A stretch of DNA of 64,000 nt from positions 62,001-126,000 of the forward strand of contig CAVTGS010000017.1 in the NCBI GenBank assembly GCA_963734295.1, given 5' to 3'. Below are positions 48,403 through 58,399 of the stretch, one piece after another. The notes beneath the pieces were generated by a model, which was not told the origin of the DNA, ran no database searches, and saw only the letters and a program-made list of their open reading frames with translations. Made by a program: the position numbers and the translations under genes. The stretch comes from JAEUMW01 sp963734295 (GTDB lineage Bacteria; Pseudomonadota; Gammaproteobacteria; Burkholderiales; JAEUMW01). How positions within the stretch are numbered: the stretch's first letter is position 1; every line of letters begins with the position of its first letter.

Positions 48403-49920
48403 TCATTCAGTCGCTACGCGGCGTGCGGTCGCGCGCGCGCCCTGGTCGCGGGAATCCGACGCGGCCTCGAGGACCAGTTCAGCGCCGATACGCAGGACGT
48501 CTGCGACGAGAGCCCGGGCATGTGACATGTTGCTGCGGGCGCCCACGAAGCATGGCCTAAGGGCGAGCTGACCATTCACCCGCGTAGTACTGGGCATGTT
48601 CTGGTTCTCCCGTATCAGGCGCCGATGCAGGCGCCGGTTGAGCAGGTCGAGGTCGCGCACCTCCGGGGACACATAGCGGAAACAGCAAACCGACAGTGTG
48701 GGTTCCTGCAGCAGTTCCAGGTTCGGGTGCTCTCGCGCCACCTGCGCGATGTGGGCAGCCATATCGTTGTGGCGCCTGATCCGCTGCGCCATTCCCGCCA
48801 CACCGATCTCGCGGATGAGCGCCCACACCACCACCCCGCGGCTCGGCGCGCTCAACTCGACGCCGAAGTCGTAGTACGGGACACCGAAATCGTCCATCGA
48901 GTGTTCAATGGTAGGGGCGGCCGAGCCCGCCTGTTCGACGGCGCCCTCCAGATAGTGGGCCGGCTCCTGGGTGAACGCCCGGCGCAGGATCTCGCGGTCG
49001 CGCACGAAGGTCGCCGCCACGCCGACAGCAGCGCCCAGCCACTTGTGCGGGTCGACGATGACGGAGTCGGCGAGCTCAAGGCCCTCGTAGAGCGGGGCCA
49101 CGCGCTCGTCGAGGATGCCTGGCAATCCGTACGCGCCGTCCACGTGGAACCAGATGCCCCTGTCCCTGGCGATCTCGCCGATGGCCCGCAATGGGTCGAT
49201 TGCGCCAGTGTTGGTGGTGCCGGCATTGGCGACGATGGCCATGGGCAGGATGCCCGATCGCTGGTCCTCTGCAATTGCGCGGCGCAGTTCATCCACTCGC
49301 ATGCGGCCCCGAGGGTCGCATGAGATCGGCCGCACGGCGTGGCGACCAATGCCCAGCACGCCGGCCGAGCGCTGGATGGTGTGATGGGCCTCGGTCGTGG
49401 CATACACGCCGACGCGCCGGTCCACGCCGTCGGCCGCGGGGTCGCGACCGATTCTCTCAAAGGCGCTCTGTCGCGCTGCCCCGAGAGCGAGCAGGTTGGC
49501 CACCGACCCGCCGCTGCTGTATACGCCTTGCATGGACCGCAGACCGAACATGTCCGCGAGCCATTGCAGCGACAGGGCCTCCAGGAAATTGAAGGCGGTG
49601 AGACCATAACGCTGAGGCGCCGCAACGCTCGCAGCGGTGGACGCCAGCGTGGAAGCAGCGGTGCCGCCGGTGGTGATGAATGAACTGAACCCCGGCTTGG
49701 GCACCGAGGAGCCGTTCGGGATGACGTACCGGAGCAGCTCATCGGCAACCCGGTCAATGCCAATGCCCTCCCTTGGCAACGGGATGTCCAGGTGTTCGCG
49801 CCATCGGTGTCCCGGGTGCAGCGCGTCGGGATGTTCGAACTTCAGGTATTCGTCTAGTCCGCCGCCGATCTGCGACAGCAGCGCCTGCAGGTTGCCCGTC
49901 TCGGCAGCATCGTTCGACAT
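48403..49920 (-). CDS. PLP-dependent group II amino-acid decarboxylase family protein
   Basis: A 505-residue cytosolic enzyme: GGSVANLLALGAARQ, IVANAGTTNTGAIDPL, FHVDGAYGLPG and the PLP lysine in SVIVDPHKWLGAAVG, all of the aromatic-amino-acid/glutamate decarboxylase fold. The substrate (aromatic amino acid, aspartate or cysteine-type) cannot be fixed from sequence. Start MSNDAAETG with GGAGA upstream. Third gene after cysK-grx and the AhpD-like gene, 45 bp apart, so it probably acts in the same thiol-related pathway. Confidence 0.85.
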   Translation of the reverse strand: MSNDAAETGNLQALLSQIGGGLDEYLKFEHPDALHPGHRWREHLDIPLPREGIGIDRVADELLRYVIPNGSSVPKPGFSSFITTGGTAASTLASTAASVAAPQRYGLTAFNFLEALSLQWLADMFGLRSMQGVYSSGGSVANLLALGAARQSAFERIGRDPAADGVDRRVGVYATTEAHHTIQRSAGVLGIGRHAVRPISCDPRGRMRVDELRRAIAEDQRSGILPMAIVANAGTTNTGAIDPLRAIGEIARDRGIWFHVDGAYGLPGILDERVAPLYEGLELADSVIVDPHKWLGAAVGVAATFVRDREILRRAFTQEPAHYLEGAVEQAGSAAPTIEHSMDDFGVPYYDFGVELSAPSRGVVVWALIREIGVAGMAQRIRRHNDMAAHIAQVAREHPNLELLQEPTLSVCCFRYVSPEVRDLDLLNRRLHRRLIRENQNMPSTTRVNGQLALRPCFVGARSNMSHARALVADVLRIGAELVLEAASDSRDQGARATARRVATE

Positions 49921-49965
49921 GGCGGTCTCCCATGGCACGGGTCAACGACCCGTCTGGCACGGCTT

Positions 49966-50616
49966 CTATTTCAACACGTCCAGCCCAAGAGCCCGGCGCA
50001 GCGGCTTCGGGATCGGCATCGTAACGCATTCGCGCACGTCGATCGGCCGGCCGACCGTCAGCGTGCGGCGGAAGGATTCGTCGAACGCGAGGAAAGGCGA
50101 GTCCGGCTCCACACCCAATGCGTCGAGGACCTTCGTGAAGAACGCCCGGCCGGCCGCGGTGGTGGCGATATCGAAGATCTCGGCGTCTGTGTAGCCCTGC
50201 TCCCTGAGCGCCTCTACCTGAGCCGCCGTTACCTGCGCGGCGTCTTTCGCGATCTGCCGCGCGAACGTGACCATGGCCTGCTCGGCCTCGGTGAGGATCC
50301 CGTCGAAACGGTCCTCGGCGATCGCGCGGATCTGCTCGTCGGTGAAGAACTCCCTGAGCGCCTTGCCGTGCGCGAGCGCGCAGGCCGAGTTCCTGAGCTC
50401 GTGCGCCGCGGCGAAGGTCACGAGCTCGAAACGGCGCTTGTCCATCGGGCGCTTGATTTCGGCCAGCAGTTGTCCCCAGCGCGCCATGACCTCCGGGCGG
50501 TGGCAAAACACCTTCGCGTAGTTGGGTATGTAGCCCCAGGCGGACTGCTGGCGCAGGTACATGGCGGCTACCGCATCGTCGGCCGCTTCCGGGGCTATCG
50601 TCTCGATGAATGCCAT
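49966..50616 (-). CDS. AhpD-like / carboxymuconolactone decarboxylase family protein
   Basis: 216 residues. Helical AhpD-like fold with the active region FAAAHELRNSACALAHGK: one Cys and a His four residues later, instead of the CxxC of AhpD, as in peroxidase-related CMD proteins. The C-terminal third (GRAFFTKVLDALGVEPDSPF) is longer than classical CMD. It lies 31 bp downstream of cysK-grx. ATG 50616 has GAGGAACAG just upstream. Confidence 0.82.
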   Translation of the reverse strand: MAFIETIAPEAADDAVAAMYLRQQSAWGYIPNYAKVFCHRPEVMARWGQLLAEIKRPMDKRRFELVTFAAAHELRNSACALAHGKALREFFTDEQIRAIAEDRFDGILTEAEQAMVTFARQIAKDAAQVTAAQVEALREQGYTDAEIFDIATTAAGRAFFTKVLDALGVEPDSPFLAFDESFRRTLTVGRPIDVRECVTMPIPKPLRRALGLDVLK

Positions 50617-50647
50617 GATCTGTTCCTCTGCTATGGGCTGGTGCGGG

Positions 50648-52148
50648 TCACGCGGTCTTCCGCGGATGCACCCATTTAGGCAAGAAGCCGTAGGGATCCA
50701 CGTCCGCGTTTCGGTCGTACTCGACGCCGGCATCGTCGAGGTGCTGCCGCATCCGGCCTGCGCGCATCGCGTCGAAGAGGTCCATGCAGCCGCCGACGTG
50801 CTTGCCGCCGATGTAGATCTGCGGGATGGTCGGTGAGCCCGTGCGGTCCTTGAGGACGGCGCGGATCTTGGTGCCCATGTCGCGCTCCTGAAACGCGACC
50901 GAGTCGATGTCCACGCTCCGGTAGGCAATGCCGAGTTTCGCGAACAGCTTGCGCACGGCCCAGCAGAACTCGCACCACTCGAGCGCGAACATCACCACGG
51001 CATTACCCCGGATGACGTCAGTTACGAAAGACTCCGCTTCCTCGTCGAGCTCGACCTCCGGTTCCGGCTGCCGGATCGCGACGATCGGCGCCGGGCACGC
51101 CGGCGCGTCGAAGCGATAGCCGGGTGTCGAGCGCGAGAGCTCGAGCTCCGCTTCGTTCATGTCGACGTCGATGCCCTCGAACAGCGGGGTCGACAGGTAG
51201 CGCTCGCCCGTGTCGGGCAGCATGCAGACGATGTTGCTGCCGGGTGGCGACCGCCGCGCCACCTCGAGCGCCGCGGCGAGCGTGGCGCCGCTCGACGTGC
51301 CGACGAAGATGCCTTCCTTCGTCGCGAGCTCGCGCGCGAGCCGCAGCGCTTCGTTGCCGTCGACCGGCACGATCTCGTCGATCAGCTTCTCGGCCACGGC
51401 GTTTTCGGTGAGGCGCGAGACGAAGTCCGGGCTCCAGCCCTGCATCAGGTGCGGCCGAAAGTGCGGATGGCTGGCCGTCGGGCATGCCATTGTCAGCACG
51501 CGGCTGTCCTATCCCGCTGCCGAGGACCTGGGCGTTGTCCGGCTCGGCCGCGATCACCCGGATGCCGGCGTCGGCCGCCTTGAGGCCGCGGGCCACGCCG
51601 AGCAGCGTGCCGCCCGTGCCGAAGCCCGAGACGAACGCGTGGATCGGCTCACCCTCCAGGTCCGAAAGGATCTCCCGGGCCGTCGTGCGCGTGTGCACCT
51701 CGGCGTTGGCCTCGTTCTCGAACTGCCGGCAGAGAAACCAGCCGTGCTTCTCGGCGAGTTCGACGGCTTTGTTCAGCATGCCGGTGCCCTTCTCGGCGGC
51801 GGGTGTCAGCACGACCCGGGCGCCGAGGAACCGCAGCAGCTTGCGGCGCTCGAGGCTGAAGCTCTCCGCCATCGTGACGACGAGCGGGTAGCCCTTCTGC
51901 GCGCAGACCATCGCGAGACCGATGCCGGTATTGCCGCTCGTTGCCTCGATCACGGTCTGACCAGGCTTCAGCTCGCCCGTGCGTTCGGCGTGTTCGATGA
52001 TCGCTCGGGCCATGCGGTCCTTGACCGAGCCCAGGGGATTGAACGACTCAACCTTGACATAGACGTTGACACCCGGCGGCGCCAGCTTGTTGAGCCTGAC
52101 CAGCGGCGTATTGCCGATCGTTTGCAGTATGTTGTCGTAGCGGGGCAT
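50648..52148 (-). CDS. Cysteine synthase fused to a glutaredoxin domain (frame broken by one extra base)
   Basis: Residues 1-~310 are CysK/CysM-like (IGNTPLVRLNKLAP, PLP lysine in NPLGSVKDRMA, TSGNTGIGLAM, GFGTGGTLLGVARG). After a ~50-residue linker comes a glutaredoxin domain with CEFC in ALEWCEFCWAVRKLF and TIPQIYIGGKHVGG. The frame changes near 51490 in GGCATGCCCGACGGCC; removing one base gives GMPTASHPHFRPHL. The fusion suggests a sulfur-transfer or thiol-reduction step coupled to cysteine formation. First gene of a three-gene operon, divergent from an AfsR-like regulator. Confidence 0.88.
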
Positions 52149-52325
52149 GGTGGTCTCCTTCGAGTGCGTTGCGTTTGCCGCCGAGTCCTTCCAGAAGTCT
52201 GCTCGAGCGGTGCACGGTTGATCAAATCCTTTCGAACATGGGAGCGATGCTGAGGCCGGAACGAGGGAGCGAGCGTTGGAGCCACCGTGGTTTTTGCCGA
52301 GCCAGTCGCGGCGAAGCTTGAACGC

Positions 52326-52355
52326 TTGTGACGGCGCGGCCCAGCCGCCTATAGT
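52326..52355 (+). promoter_or_regulatory. Sigma-70 promoter of the AfsR-like regulator gene
   Basis: -35 TTGTGA, 18-bp spacer, -10 TATAGT, about 30 bp before ATG 52387. The divergent cysK-grx gene starts 178 bp away, so both may share regulator sites here. Confidence 0.5.
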
Positions 52356-52386
52356 GAAGGCATCGAAGTATTGGGCATTTGCGCCG

Positions 52387-55378
52387 ATGGCAGGGCTTGA
52401 ACTCCGGTTTCTGGGCGACTTCGAGGTCCGTCGGGACGGGCGGGCCTTACCCTTGCCGCCGTCCAAGAAGACCCGCGCGCTGCTTGCCTACCTGAGCCTG
52501 CAGCCCAGGCGTTTCCGCCGCGAGCACCTCTGCGAGCTGCTGTGGGAGATCCCGGACGACCCGCGCGGCTCGCTGCGCTGGAGCCTGTCCAAGCTCCGCC
52601 GCCTCGTCGACGACACGGGAGACTCGCGTATCCTCGCCGACCGCGCCAGCGTCGGGATCGACACGGACGGCGTCGCGATCGACGTGCGGGAACTGAGGGC
52701 GCTCATCTCCGATGGTCTCGCAAGAATTTCGATCGAGGACCTCGAGGCCACCGCGGCACGTTATCGCGGCAACTTCCTCGAGGGCCTCGAGTTCTCGAAC
52801 TTCCACGACTTCCACACCTGGTGCGTGGCCGAGCGCGAACAGTCGCTTCGCGACCGCGCCGCGCTCTTGACCGAGCTCGTCAGGCGCCTGGCCGACGAGC
52901 CGGAACGGTCCCTCCCGCATGCACGCGCCCTCGTCGGCCTGTCGCCGTATGAAGAGACCTATCGCGCCACGCTGATCCGGCTCCTGAACGCGGCGCGCCA
53001 GCCCGGCGAGGCCGAAGAGCAGTACCAGCTCGGCCTGCGCATGCTGAAAGAGGCCGGCATCCCGTCTTCGGGTGCGCTGCTCGCGGCGCGCCGTGCCCCG
53101 CGGATCGATGCGCCGCCGAAGCGTCACCCCGTTGCGCCTCTTCCCGAGGTCGCGGCCCCCGCGCCGGCCGGCTATGGTCTCTTCGGCCGGGAGGCGGAGA
53201 GGACGCTAATCGCGGACACGCTGGCCGAGGTCACCCGGAATCGTCGCGCCGCGATGCTGCTCCTGAGCGGCGCGCCCGGCATCGGCAAGACCCGCGTGCT
53301 CGAGATGGCCGAGTCGCTGGCGCGCGACCGCGACGCCTTCGTCTTGCAGGCAGCGGCCTTCGAATCGGGCGCGATCCGGCCGTTTGCGCTGTGGATCGAC
53401 GCGCTGCGGACCCTGGATCCCGCGGTCCACGACCAGGTGTTCGGTGACGCAGACCTGGCCAATCGCGATCGCCTGTTCGCCGGCCTGAGCGACCTCGTTG
53501 CGCGAGAGTCTGCCGAGCGTCCCGTGGTGCTGCTTTTCGACGATGTGCAGTGGTGCGACGAGTCGAGCGGCGCGGCACTGCATTACGTGGCACGCACGAG
53601 CCGCGGGCGGGCGTTCCTCGGCCTGCTCGCAGCGCGCTCGAGCGAGCTAAGGGACAACGCGCCCGTGCAGCAGGCACTCCGGGGCCTAGGGCGAGACGGG
53701 CTGCTGCGGGAGATCGAAATTGGGCCGCTGCCCGGCGACGCGTTGGTACGGCTCATCGACGAGCGGGCGCCGGGCGCCGACAGCGAGCGGCTCAGCGCTG
53801 AATGCGGCGGCAATCCGCTGCTGGCGATCGAGCTGGCCCGTGCCGAGGTGAGGGGCAGTGCCGCCGGCTCACTGGAAGACCTGATCTGGGAGCGCCTTGC
53901 ACGCTACGGCGTGGTGGGCGCGGACGTCCTTCGCTGGGCGGCCGTGCTGAGCCCGCGCATCGACGTCGGCAGCCTCGTCAAGGTGTCGGGCCTCGACGCC
54001 GCCGAGGTCGGCGCGGTGCTCGAGAACGCGGAGCGGCATGCGATGTTGCTCGCCACGGATCGCGGCCTGGGCTTCGCACACGAACTGATCGCCCGCGCCG
54101 TATACAACGACATTTCGCCGCTCAGGCGTCAGGTCATGCACCGCCGCATCGCGGAGCTCCTCGAGCAGGACACCGCGCAGGATCTCGCGCGCGCCGCCGA
54201 CCTGGCGCACCACGCCGCACTGAGTGGGGACCCGGGTCTGGCCGCACGGGCCATGGTCTCGGCCGGCAGGCTGTGCCTGCGATTCTTCGCGAACGACGAC
54301 GCCCAGTCGCTGGCGCGCAAAGGCCTGCAGCTGGCCGCAAAGCTGCCGGACGCCGAGCGCGTGCGCGTGGAGATCGACCTGCAGGACATCCTGCTGGCGT
54401 CCGGGCCACTCGACGATCGGGAGGCCGCTGCCCGGAATTACACGGCGCTCGCCGAACGGGCACTCGACCACGGCGCGCTGGCGCATGCCAGGCTCGGCTA
54501 CCACATGGCCTCCTATGTGCGCTGGACGCAGGGTCAATGGACAGCGGCCCGCGAGCAGACGCTGCAAGCCGTGCGGGTCGTGCGGGGCGGGCGGGACGAG
54601 GCGCAAATCGTGGGCATGGCCGAAACCGCGAAGTGTCTGGTCATGATCGAGCGCGACATTTCGCAGGCGGACGCAATGCTCATGGAGGCGAGCGCGCTTG
54701 CCGAGCGCAATGGATTCAGCCATCACGCGATCGCCGCGGGGCTCGGCATGCTGCGCTTCCACGAGAACCGCCTCGACGAGGCGGAGGAACTGTTCCGCGA
54801 GGCGCGGACCCTGTGCAAGTCGGCCGGCGACCGGGTCAGCGAATACCAGGCGAACGAGTACCTCGTCATGCTGGACTTCCAGCGGGGCAGGCTGGCGCAA
54901 GCGCGCGAGCGTTGCGAGGAACTTCTAACGCTCGGCGACAAGCTGCGCGAGGGCAGCGAGGAGCCGTTCGCGCGCGCGATGGCCGGTCTGTGCACCTACG
55001 CGATCGACGACGAGGCCGAGGCAGCTCGACGCCGCGCTCGCGGACCTGCGCGCTGCCGACGCCAAGCACCGCCTCGCCTACATCCTGACGCGTGCGGCCC
55101 TGATCGACTGCGAGCGGGGCCGGGTGAACGCCGCGACCGAGCGGGCGACCGAGGCGCTCCGTTATGCGACGCTGCTCGAGCGCGCGACGGAGATGCTGCT
55201 TGCAAACGCCGTGCTCTCGCACGACTGTGCCGCAACCGGCGACAGGAAGGGGGCCGCCAGGTTTGCGAAGGAAGTCGAACGCATCAGTAGCATGGCCGGC
55301 GCCGCCGCATGGACGCGCGACATCGCGGCAAGACTGGCGCACAAGAACGAGCGTGCTGCGCGCAAGGAGGCACGATGA
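52387..55378 (+). CDS. AfsR/SARP-like regulator: BTAD, AAA ATPase, TPR-like region (frame broken by one extra base)
   Basis: About 996 residues. It has a winged-helix DNA-binding part (LELRFLGDFEVRRDGRALPL, LLWEIPDDPRGSLRWSLSKL), a BTAD domain to ~250, an ATPase of AAA_16 type with GAPGIGKTR and LLFDDVQW, then a helical TPR-like region. Near 55018 (GAGGCCGAGGCAGCTCGACG) one extra base shifts the frame; removing it continues QLDAALADLRAADAKHRL to the stop at 55378. The stop overlaps the next ATG. Probable regulator of the divergent cysK-grx operon. Confidence 0.88.
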
Positions 55379-55902
55379 CCGAAGTGCTTGTCGAACGGCA
55401 CTGGGACCCGCCGCTGACCGACGCGGACATGGGACGGATGTTCGAGAGTGCAGCCGGCTGCCTCGATATTCATCGCGTGGGCTGGAACGGCAGCTTGCTG
55501 TCGGCGGACGGCCGGGACCTCTTCTGCCACTTCTCGGCCCCCGATGCCGAGTCGGTGCGCATCGCAATGTACCAGGCGGGGTCGCCGCGCGGCTCGGTCT
55601 GGGCCGGCACGGTGCACGATGCGCCCGGTTTGACGGACGACGAGCTCGCGCGGGCAAACGTTCTCGTCAGCCGGCGTTTCGAGGAACCCGTGGCGTTGCG
55701 GGACATCCAGGCGCTCGAGGATGCCGGTGCCGGCTGCCTCGACACCCACCGCGTGCGCTTCGTGCGCACGTTTTTTTCGACTGACCGCCGGCGCATGATC
55801 TGCCTCTATCACGCGCCCGACGCCGAGTCCGTGCGCATCGCGCAGCGCGCGGCGAACATGCCCGTCGAGCGGATCTGGGCGTTCCGCCAGTTCCGTCGCT
55901 GA
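55375..55902 (+). CDS. Tandem DUF4242 protein
   Basis: 175 residues made of two DUF4242 units, about 1-85 and 88-175. Each has a repeated core: CLDIHRVGWNGSLLSADGRD and CLDTHRVRFVRTFFSTDRRR, both followed by APDAESVRIA. Single-domain DUF4242 proteins include a nickel-binding ferredoxin-like fold; the role here is unknown. ATGA overlap with the AfsR-like gene shows translational coupling. Confidence 0.85.
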   Translation: MTEVLVERHWDPPLTDADMGRMFESAAGCLDIHRVGWNGSLLSADGRDLFCHFSAPDAESVRIAMYQAGSPRGSVWAGTVHDAPGLTDDELARANVLVSRRFEEPVALRDIQALEDAGAGCLDTHRVRFVRTFFSTDRRRMICLYHAPDAESVRIAQRAANMPVERIWAFRQFRR

Positions 55903-55920
55903 CCGACATGGGGAGGCCGG

Positions 55921-56115
55921 GACAGAGCCGCCGCCCGCGCCGCACTCGGCGCACCGTCGCCGCAACCCGCGGCGATCGAGTCGGTGGCGGCGTTCCTGCA
56001 TCGCGTCTCACACATCGAGACCGCGCGGTGCCCGCATTGCGGCAGCGGTCAGTTTCGTGTCGTCGCAGCAATCCAACCCAAAGCTCACCTGCCCCATCCG
56101 CGGGGACCTCCGTGA
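55921..56115 (+). pseudogene. C-terminal remnant of an IS91-type transposase
   Basis: The frame reads ARAALGAPSPQPAAIESV, FLHRVSHIETARCPHCGSGQ, then FRVVAAIQPKAHLPHPRGPP-stop, the zinc-motif tail of IS91-family (Y2) transposases. The catalytic part is missing; the fragment starts right after the DUF4242 gene. The following 56116-56372 stretch has no recognisable gene and could hold the element end. It borders the cassette array. Confidence 0.6.
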
Positions 56116-56372
56116 CGATCGATGTCGGCCATTCCGGGGCGCAGCAACCGAACGGTGAGACCGTTCGCGCCTTCGCTCGTCCCGAGCGCCGGCAACGGTG
56201 CCTACGAATCCGATGCTCACCGTGCCGGCGTCGTCCGAATGGCGCTACGCTACCGTCGCAGCACATCGGAGAACGTCGCTGCCTCCCGCCGCTCCATGCC
56301 ATTCGCTTGACTTCGGGCAGCGCCACCATACAATCCCCATAGCCACCGCCCGCTGGGCGGTTCAGTCAGAGG

Positions 56373-57431
56373 ATGTCGAAGCGCGACGACTACCGGCGGT
56401 ACCTGAACAGTCCCGAGTGGAAAGAACGCCGGGAGCTTGCGCTTGCGCGGACATCCGGGTTCTGCCAGTTCTGCGGCAACGTCGCTGTTCACGTCCATCA
56501 CGTCAGGTATCCAAAGCGCTGGGGCGACGAGCACCCACATAGCCTAGTCCCGGTTTGTCAGCGTTGCCATGATGCATCTCATGGAGTCCATGCAATGAAG
56601 TCACTTCCCGATGCCACTCAGATGACTGAGCTATCGCCCTTTGGCGGGCGACTCAAGTATTTGTTTAGCGGCGGTCGCGTTTATGCGTCGGCGCAGTCGT
56701 GGACCCGGGCACTACAGGTGCCCGACTCCCTTTCGGTGTGGTTCGAAACAGGACTACACAGAGTAGCCTTGCTCAAGAAGGATTTGGCGGGTGGCGACCT
56801 GGAGATGCTGTATTTGAATGTGCCTGTCTATCGGTGGCATGCGGTCGCTGAGCAGCTCCGCGCGTTCGATCGTAACTGGTATGAGCACCAATACAGGAGC
56901 CGGCCGCCCCTTGAACAGAAAGAACTTGAGCGATTCCATAACAACTACGAGCGCCTGATCGCTTGGGGTTACGACCTCCAAGAGAGAGCCCTATCCAGCG
57001 CGCTCCACGAGAAGGTTGATCCCACCGCGGCCATCACCCAAGAAACCTTGCTGGAAGCCCTGAAGCAGGCGGTTGCGCCGAGACTTCAAGGACACGACGA
57101 GAAGCTTCACGAGCACGACATAGTAATTGGCGAGTTGCGTGATGCCGTTCCAACGCTTCGCGATCAAGATGAGTTCATCTCCGTAAAGCAGGCGATAAGC
57201 GAGCAGGGGCTAGACGCGACACTGATGCCGCTCCATCCACGGTCTAACGAGACTCTCTCCGGTCTCGCCGGTCAAATGCTGAAGGAACGCAGAGTTGAGC
57301 AAGGCGCGAGCGTCATATCGCGTCTTGATGGGCAGAAGATTCACGCAGAGGTCAACACGTATCGCCGAAGAGATATCTATGCGGTCCTCGCGGAAGTCAT
57401 GCGCCACAAACAAGAAGGGCTACCACTATGA
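56373..57431 (+). CDS. HNH nuclease-domain protein with long helical C terminus
   Basis: 352 residues. N-terminal HNH motif: GFCQFCGNVAVHVHHVRYPK and HSLVPVCQRCHDASHG, with two zinc CxxC pairs and the catalytic HH. Residues ~110-350 are helical and charged (ELERFHNNYERLIAWGYDLQ) and match no family I know. GC content is lower than flanking chromosome. First gene of the cassette array, followed by an attC-like site. A cargo or defence nuclease is possible; function not established. Confidence 0.72.
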   Translation: MSKRDDYRRYLNSPEWKERRELALARTSGFCQFCGNVAVHVHHVRYPKRWGDEHPHSLVPVCQRCHDASHGVHAMKSLPDATQMTELSPFGGRLKYLFSGGRVYASAQSWTRALQVPDSLSVWFETGLHRVALLKKDLAGGDLEMLYLNVPVYRWHAVAEQLRAFDRNWYEHQYRSRPPLEQKELERFHNNYERLIAWGYDLQERALSSALHEKVDPTAAITQETLLEALKQAVAPRLQGHDEKLHEHDIVIGELRDAVPTLRDQDEFISVKQAISEQGLDATLMPLHPRSNETLSGLAGQMLKERRVEQGASVISRLDGQKIHAEVNTYRRRDIYAVLAEVMRHKQEGLPL

Positions 57432-57466
57432 GGCTGAGAGATTGTGCTCTCAGTGCAACATAAGCA

Positions 57467-57574
57467 CGCTAACCCTTCGCTCGAGTGGACTCGCACCAGC
57501 GAGGCGCTGTGGTCCATCATCCGCTCGCGGGCCAAGTGCCACGCCGGCGCTCGCCCTCAGCTCAAACGTTGGGC
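57467..57574 (+). other. attC-like site after the HNH cassette
   Basis: Ends in CTCAAACGTTGGGC, where GTTGGGC (57568-57574) fits the GTTRRRY core. The left end CGCTAACCCTTCGCTCGAG is a weaker RYYYAAC core. The arms GCTCGAG and CAGCTCAAAC could pair imperfectly as in folded attC sites. About 108 bp, in the usual size range. Confidence 0.6.
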
Positions 57575-57630
57575 GTCACCGGGGCTAAGACTGGCTAGAA
57601 TGGTAGGTCCCTCCACACAAGGGGCTTCAT

Positions 57631-57837
57631 ATGAAGTACAGCATCGAATGTGAGCAGGAAGAAGACGGGCGCTGGCTCGCTGAGGTTCCCGAACTACCTG
57701 GCGTCTTGGCCTACGGGGACACTGCCGAGGAAGCGATGGCGAAGGCCCAAGTCCTGGCACTTCGCGTACTCGCTGAACGCCTTGAGCACGGCGAAGCGCG
57801 CCCCGTCGATATCAGCATCTCCGTAGCTACGGTATGA
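57631..57837 (+). CDS. hicB: HicB-type antitoxin, copy A
   Basis: 68 residues, MKYSIECEQEEDGRWLAEVP then GVLAYGDTAEEAMAKAQVLA, the HicB partial RNase-H-like fold. It lacks the C-terminal DNA-binding domain of long HicB. It neutralises HicA by binding it. Overlaps hicA by ATGA. Differs from copy B at one residue (P for A at position 20). Confidence 0.85.
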   Translation: MKYSIECEQEEDGRWLAEVPELPGVLAYGDTAEEAMAKAQVLALRVLAERLEHGEARPVDISISVATV

Positions 57838-58040
57838 GTCAGTGGCCTTCCACGAAGGCTACCCGGTCCGCACTCCATCGCATCGGTTGGCAAATCAAGC
57901 GCGAATCGGGCTCGCACCGCACGCTGTCGCGTCAAGGCTGGCCTGATTTCGTTTTCGCGTTTCACGACCGCGAAGAGATCGGTCCGCGAATGCTGGCGCG
58001 AATCGCCATACACACTGAGCTCACCCCCGAAGATCTGTAG
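57834..58040 (+). CDS. hicA: HicA-type mRNA interferase toxin, copy A (2-residue deletion)
   Basis: 68 residues with the dsRBD-like HicA motif ESGSHRTLSRQGWPDFVFAF and catalytic His in GSHRT. Compared with copy B, six bases are missing after ACCCG (57860s), removing two residues from the first helix, in frame. The C terminus is LARIAIHTELTPEDL. Whether still toxic is unknown. Confidence 0.8.
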   Translation: MSQWPSTKATRSALHRIGWQIKRESGSHRTLSRQGWPDFVFAFHDREEIGPRMLARIAIHTELTPEDL

Positions 58041-58048
58041 GCGATCGG

Positions 58049-58127
58049 GCCCAACCCGTCATTGCACCGGACCCGTTCCGGCGGCCTTCGCCCGCCTGCG
58101 GGGGGCAGGTGAACTCTGGTTTTCGGC
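58049..58127 (+). other. attC site after hicBA copy A, right core degenerate
   Basis: Left core GCCCAAC (58049-58055), stem arms TTGCACCGGACC and GGCAGGTGAACTCTGG as in the intact site at 62082. The right core reads GGTTTTCGGC instead of GCGTTGGGC, so this copy is probably impaired for recombination. Confidence 0.65.
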
Positions 58128-58167
58128 GTCACATCACCGGAGCAAAGTTGGGAGTATCCTTATTGCC

Positions 58168-58392
58168 ATGAAGATCGCTACTGGAAAGGTCGTCGGCGGA
58201 AAGGTCGTGCTTGAGGGCGCGACATTCGAGGAAGGTACCTCAGTCACAGTCCTGGCTAGGGACGATGAAGAGGCCGTAACTCTCACGCCCGAAGAGGAAG
58301 CCGAGCTTCTGCTCGCTATTGCCGAGGCCGACCGCGGCGAAACGGTTTCAGCGGAGGAAGTGCTCGCGAAACTCGCGCGTCGCCATGGCTAG
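58168..58392 (+). CDS. Putative antitoxin of a RelE/ParE-type pair
   Basis: 74 residues, MKIATGKVVGGKVVLEGATF then acidic helices (TPEEEAELLLAIAEADRGE). Similar short proteins precede RelE/ParE toxins. The stop lies 7 bp before the toxin ATG. Sits in its own cassette between two attC sites. Confidence 0.75.
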   Translation: MKIATGKVVGGKVVLEGATFEEGTSVTVLARDDEEAVTLTPEEEAELLLAIAEADRGETVSAEEVLAKLARRHG

Positions 58393-58399
58393 CTGAGCC

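Larger units (their letters stand above)
57530..58120 (+). repeat. ~600-bp direct repeat carrying hicBA, copy A
   Basis: From GGCCAAGTGCCACGCCGGC through hicB, hicA and most of an attC site it matches 61544-62153 with few differences (extra GCC, single substitutions, a 6-bp gap and 1-bp changes in hicA). It is a duplicated cassette together with the right end of the preceding attC. Confidence 0.85.
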
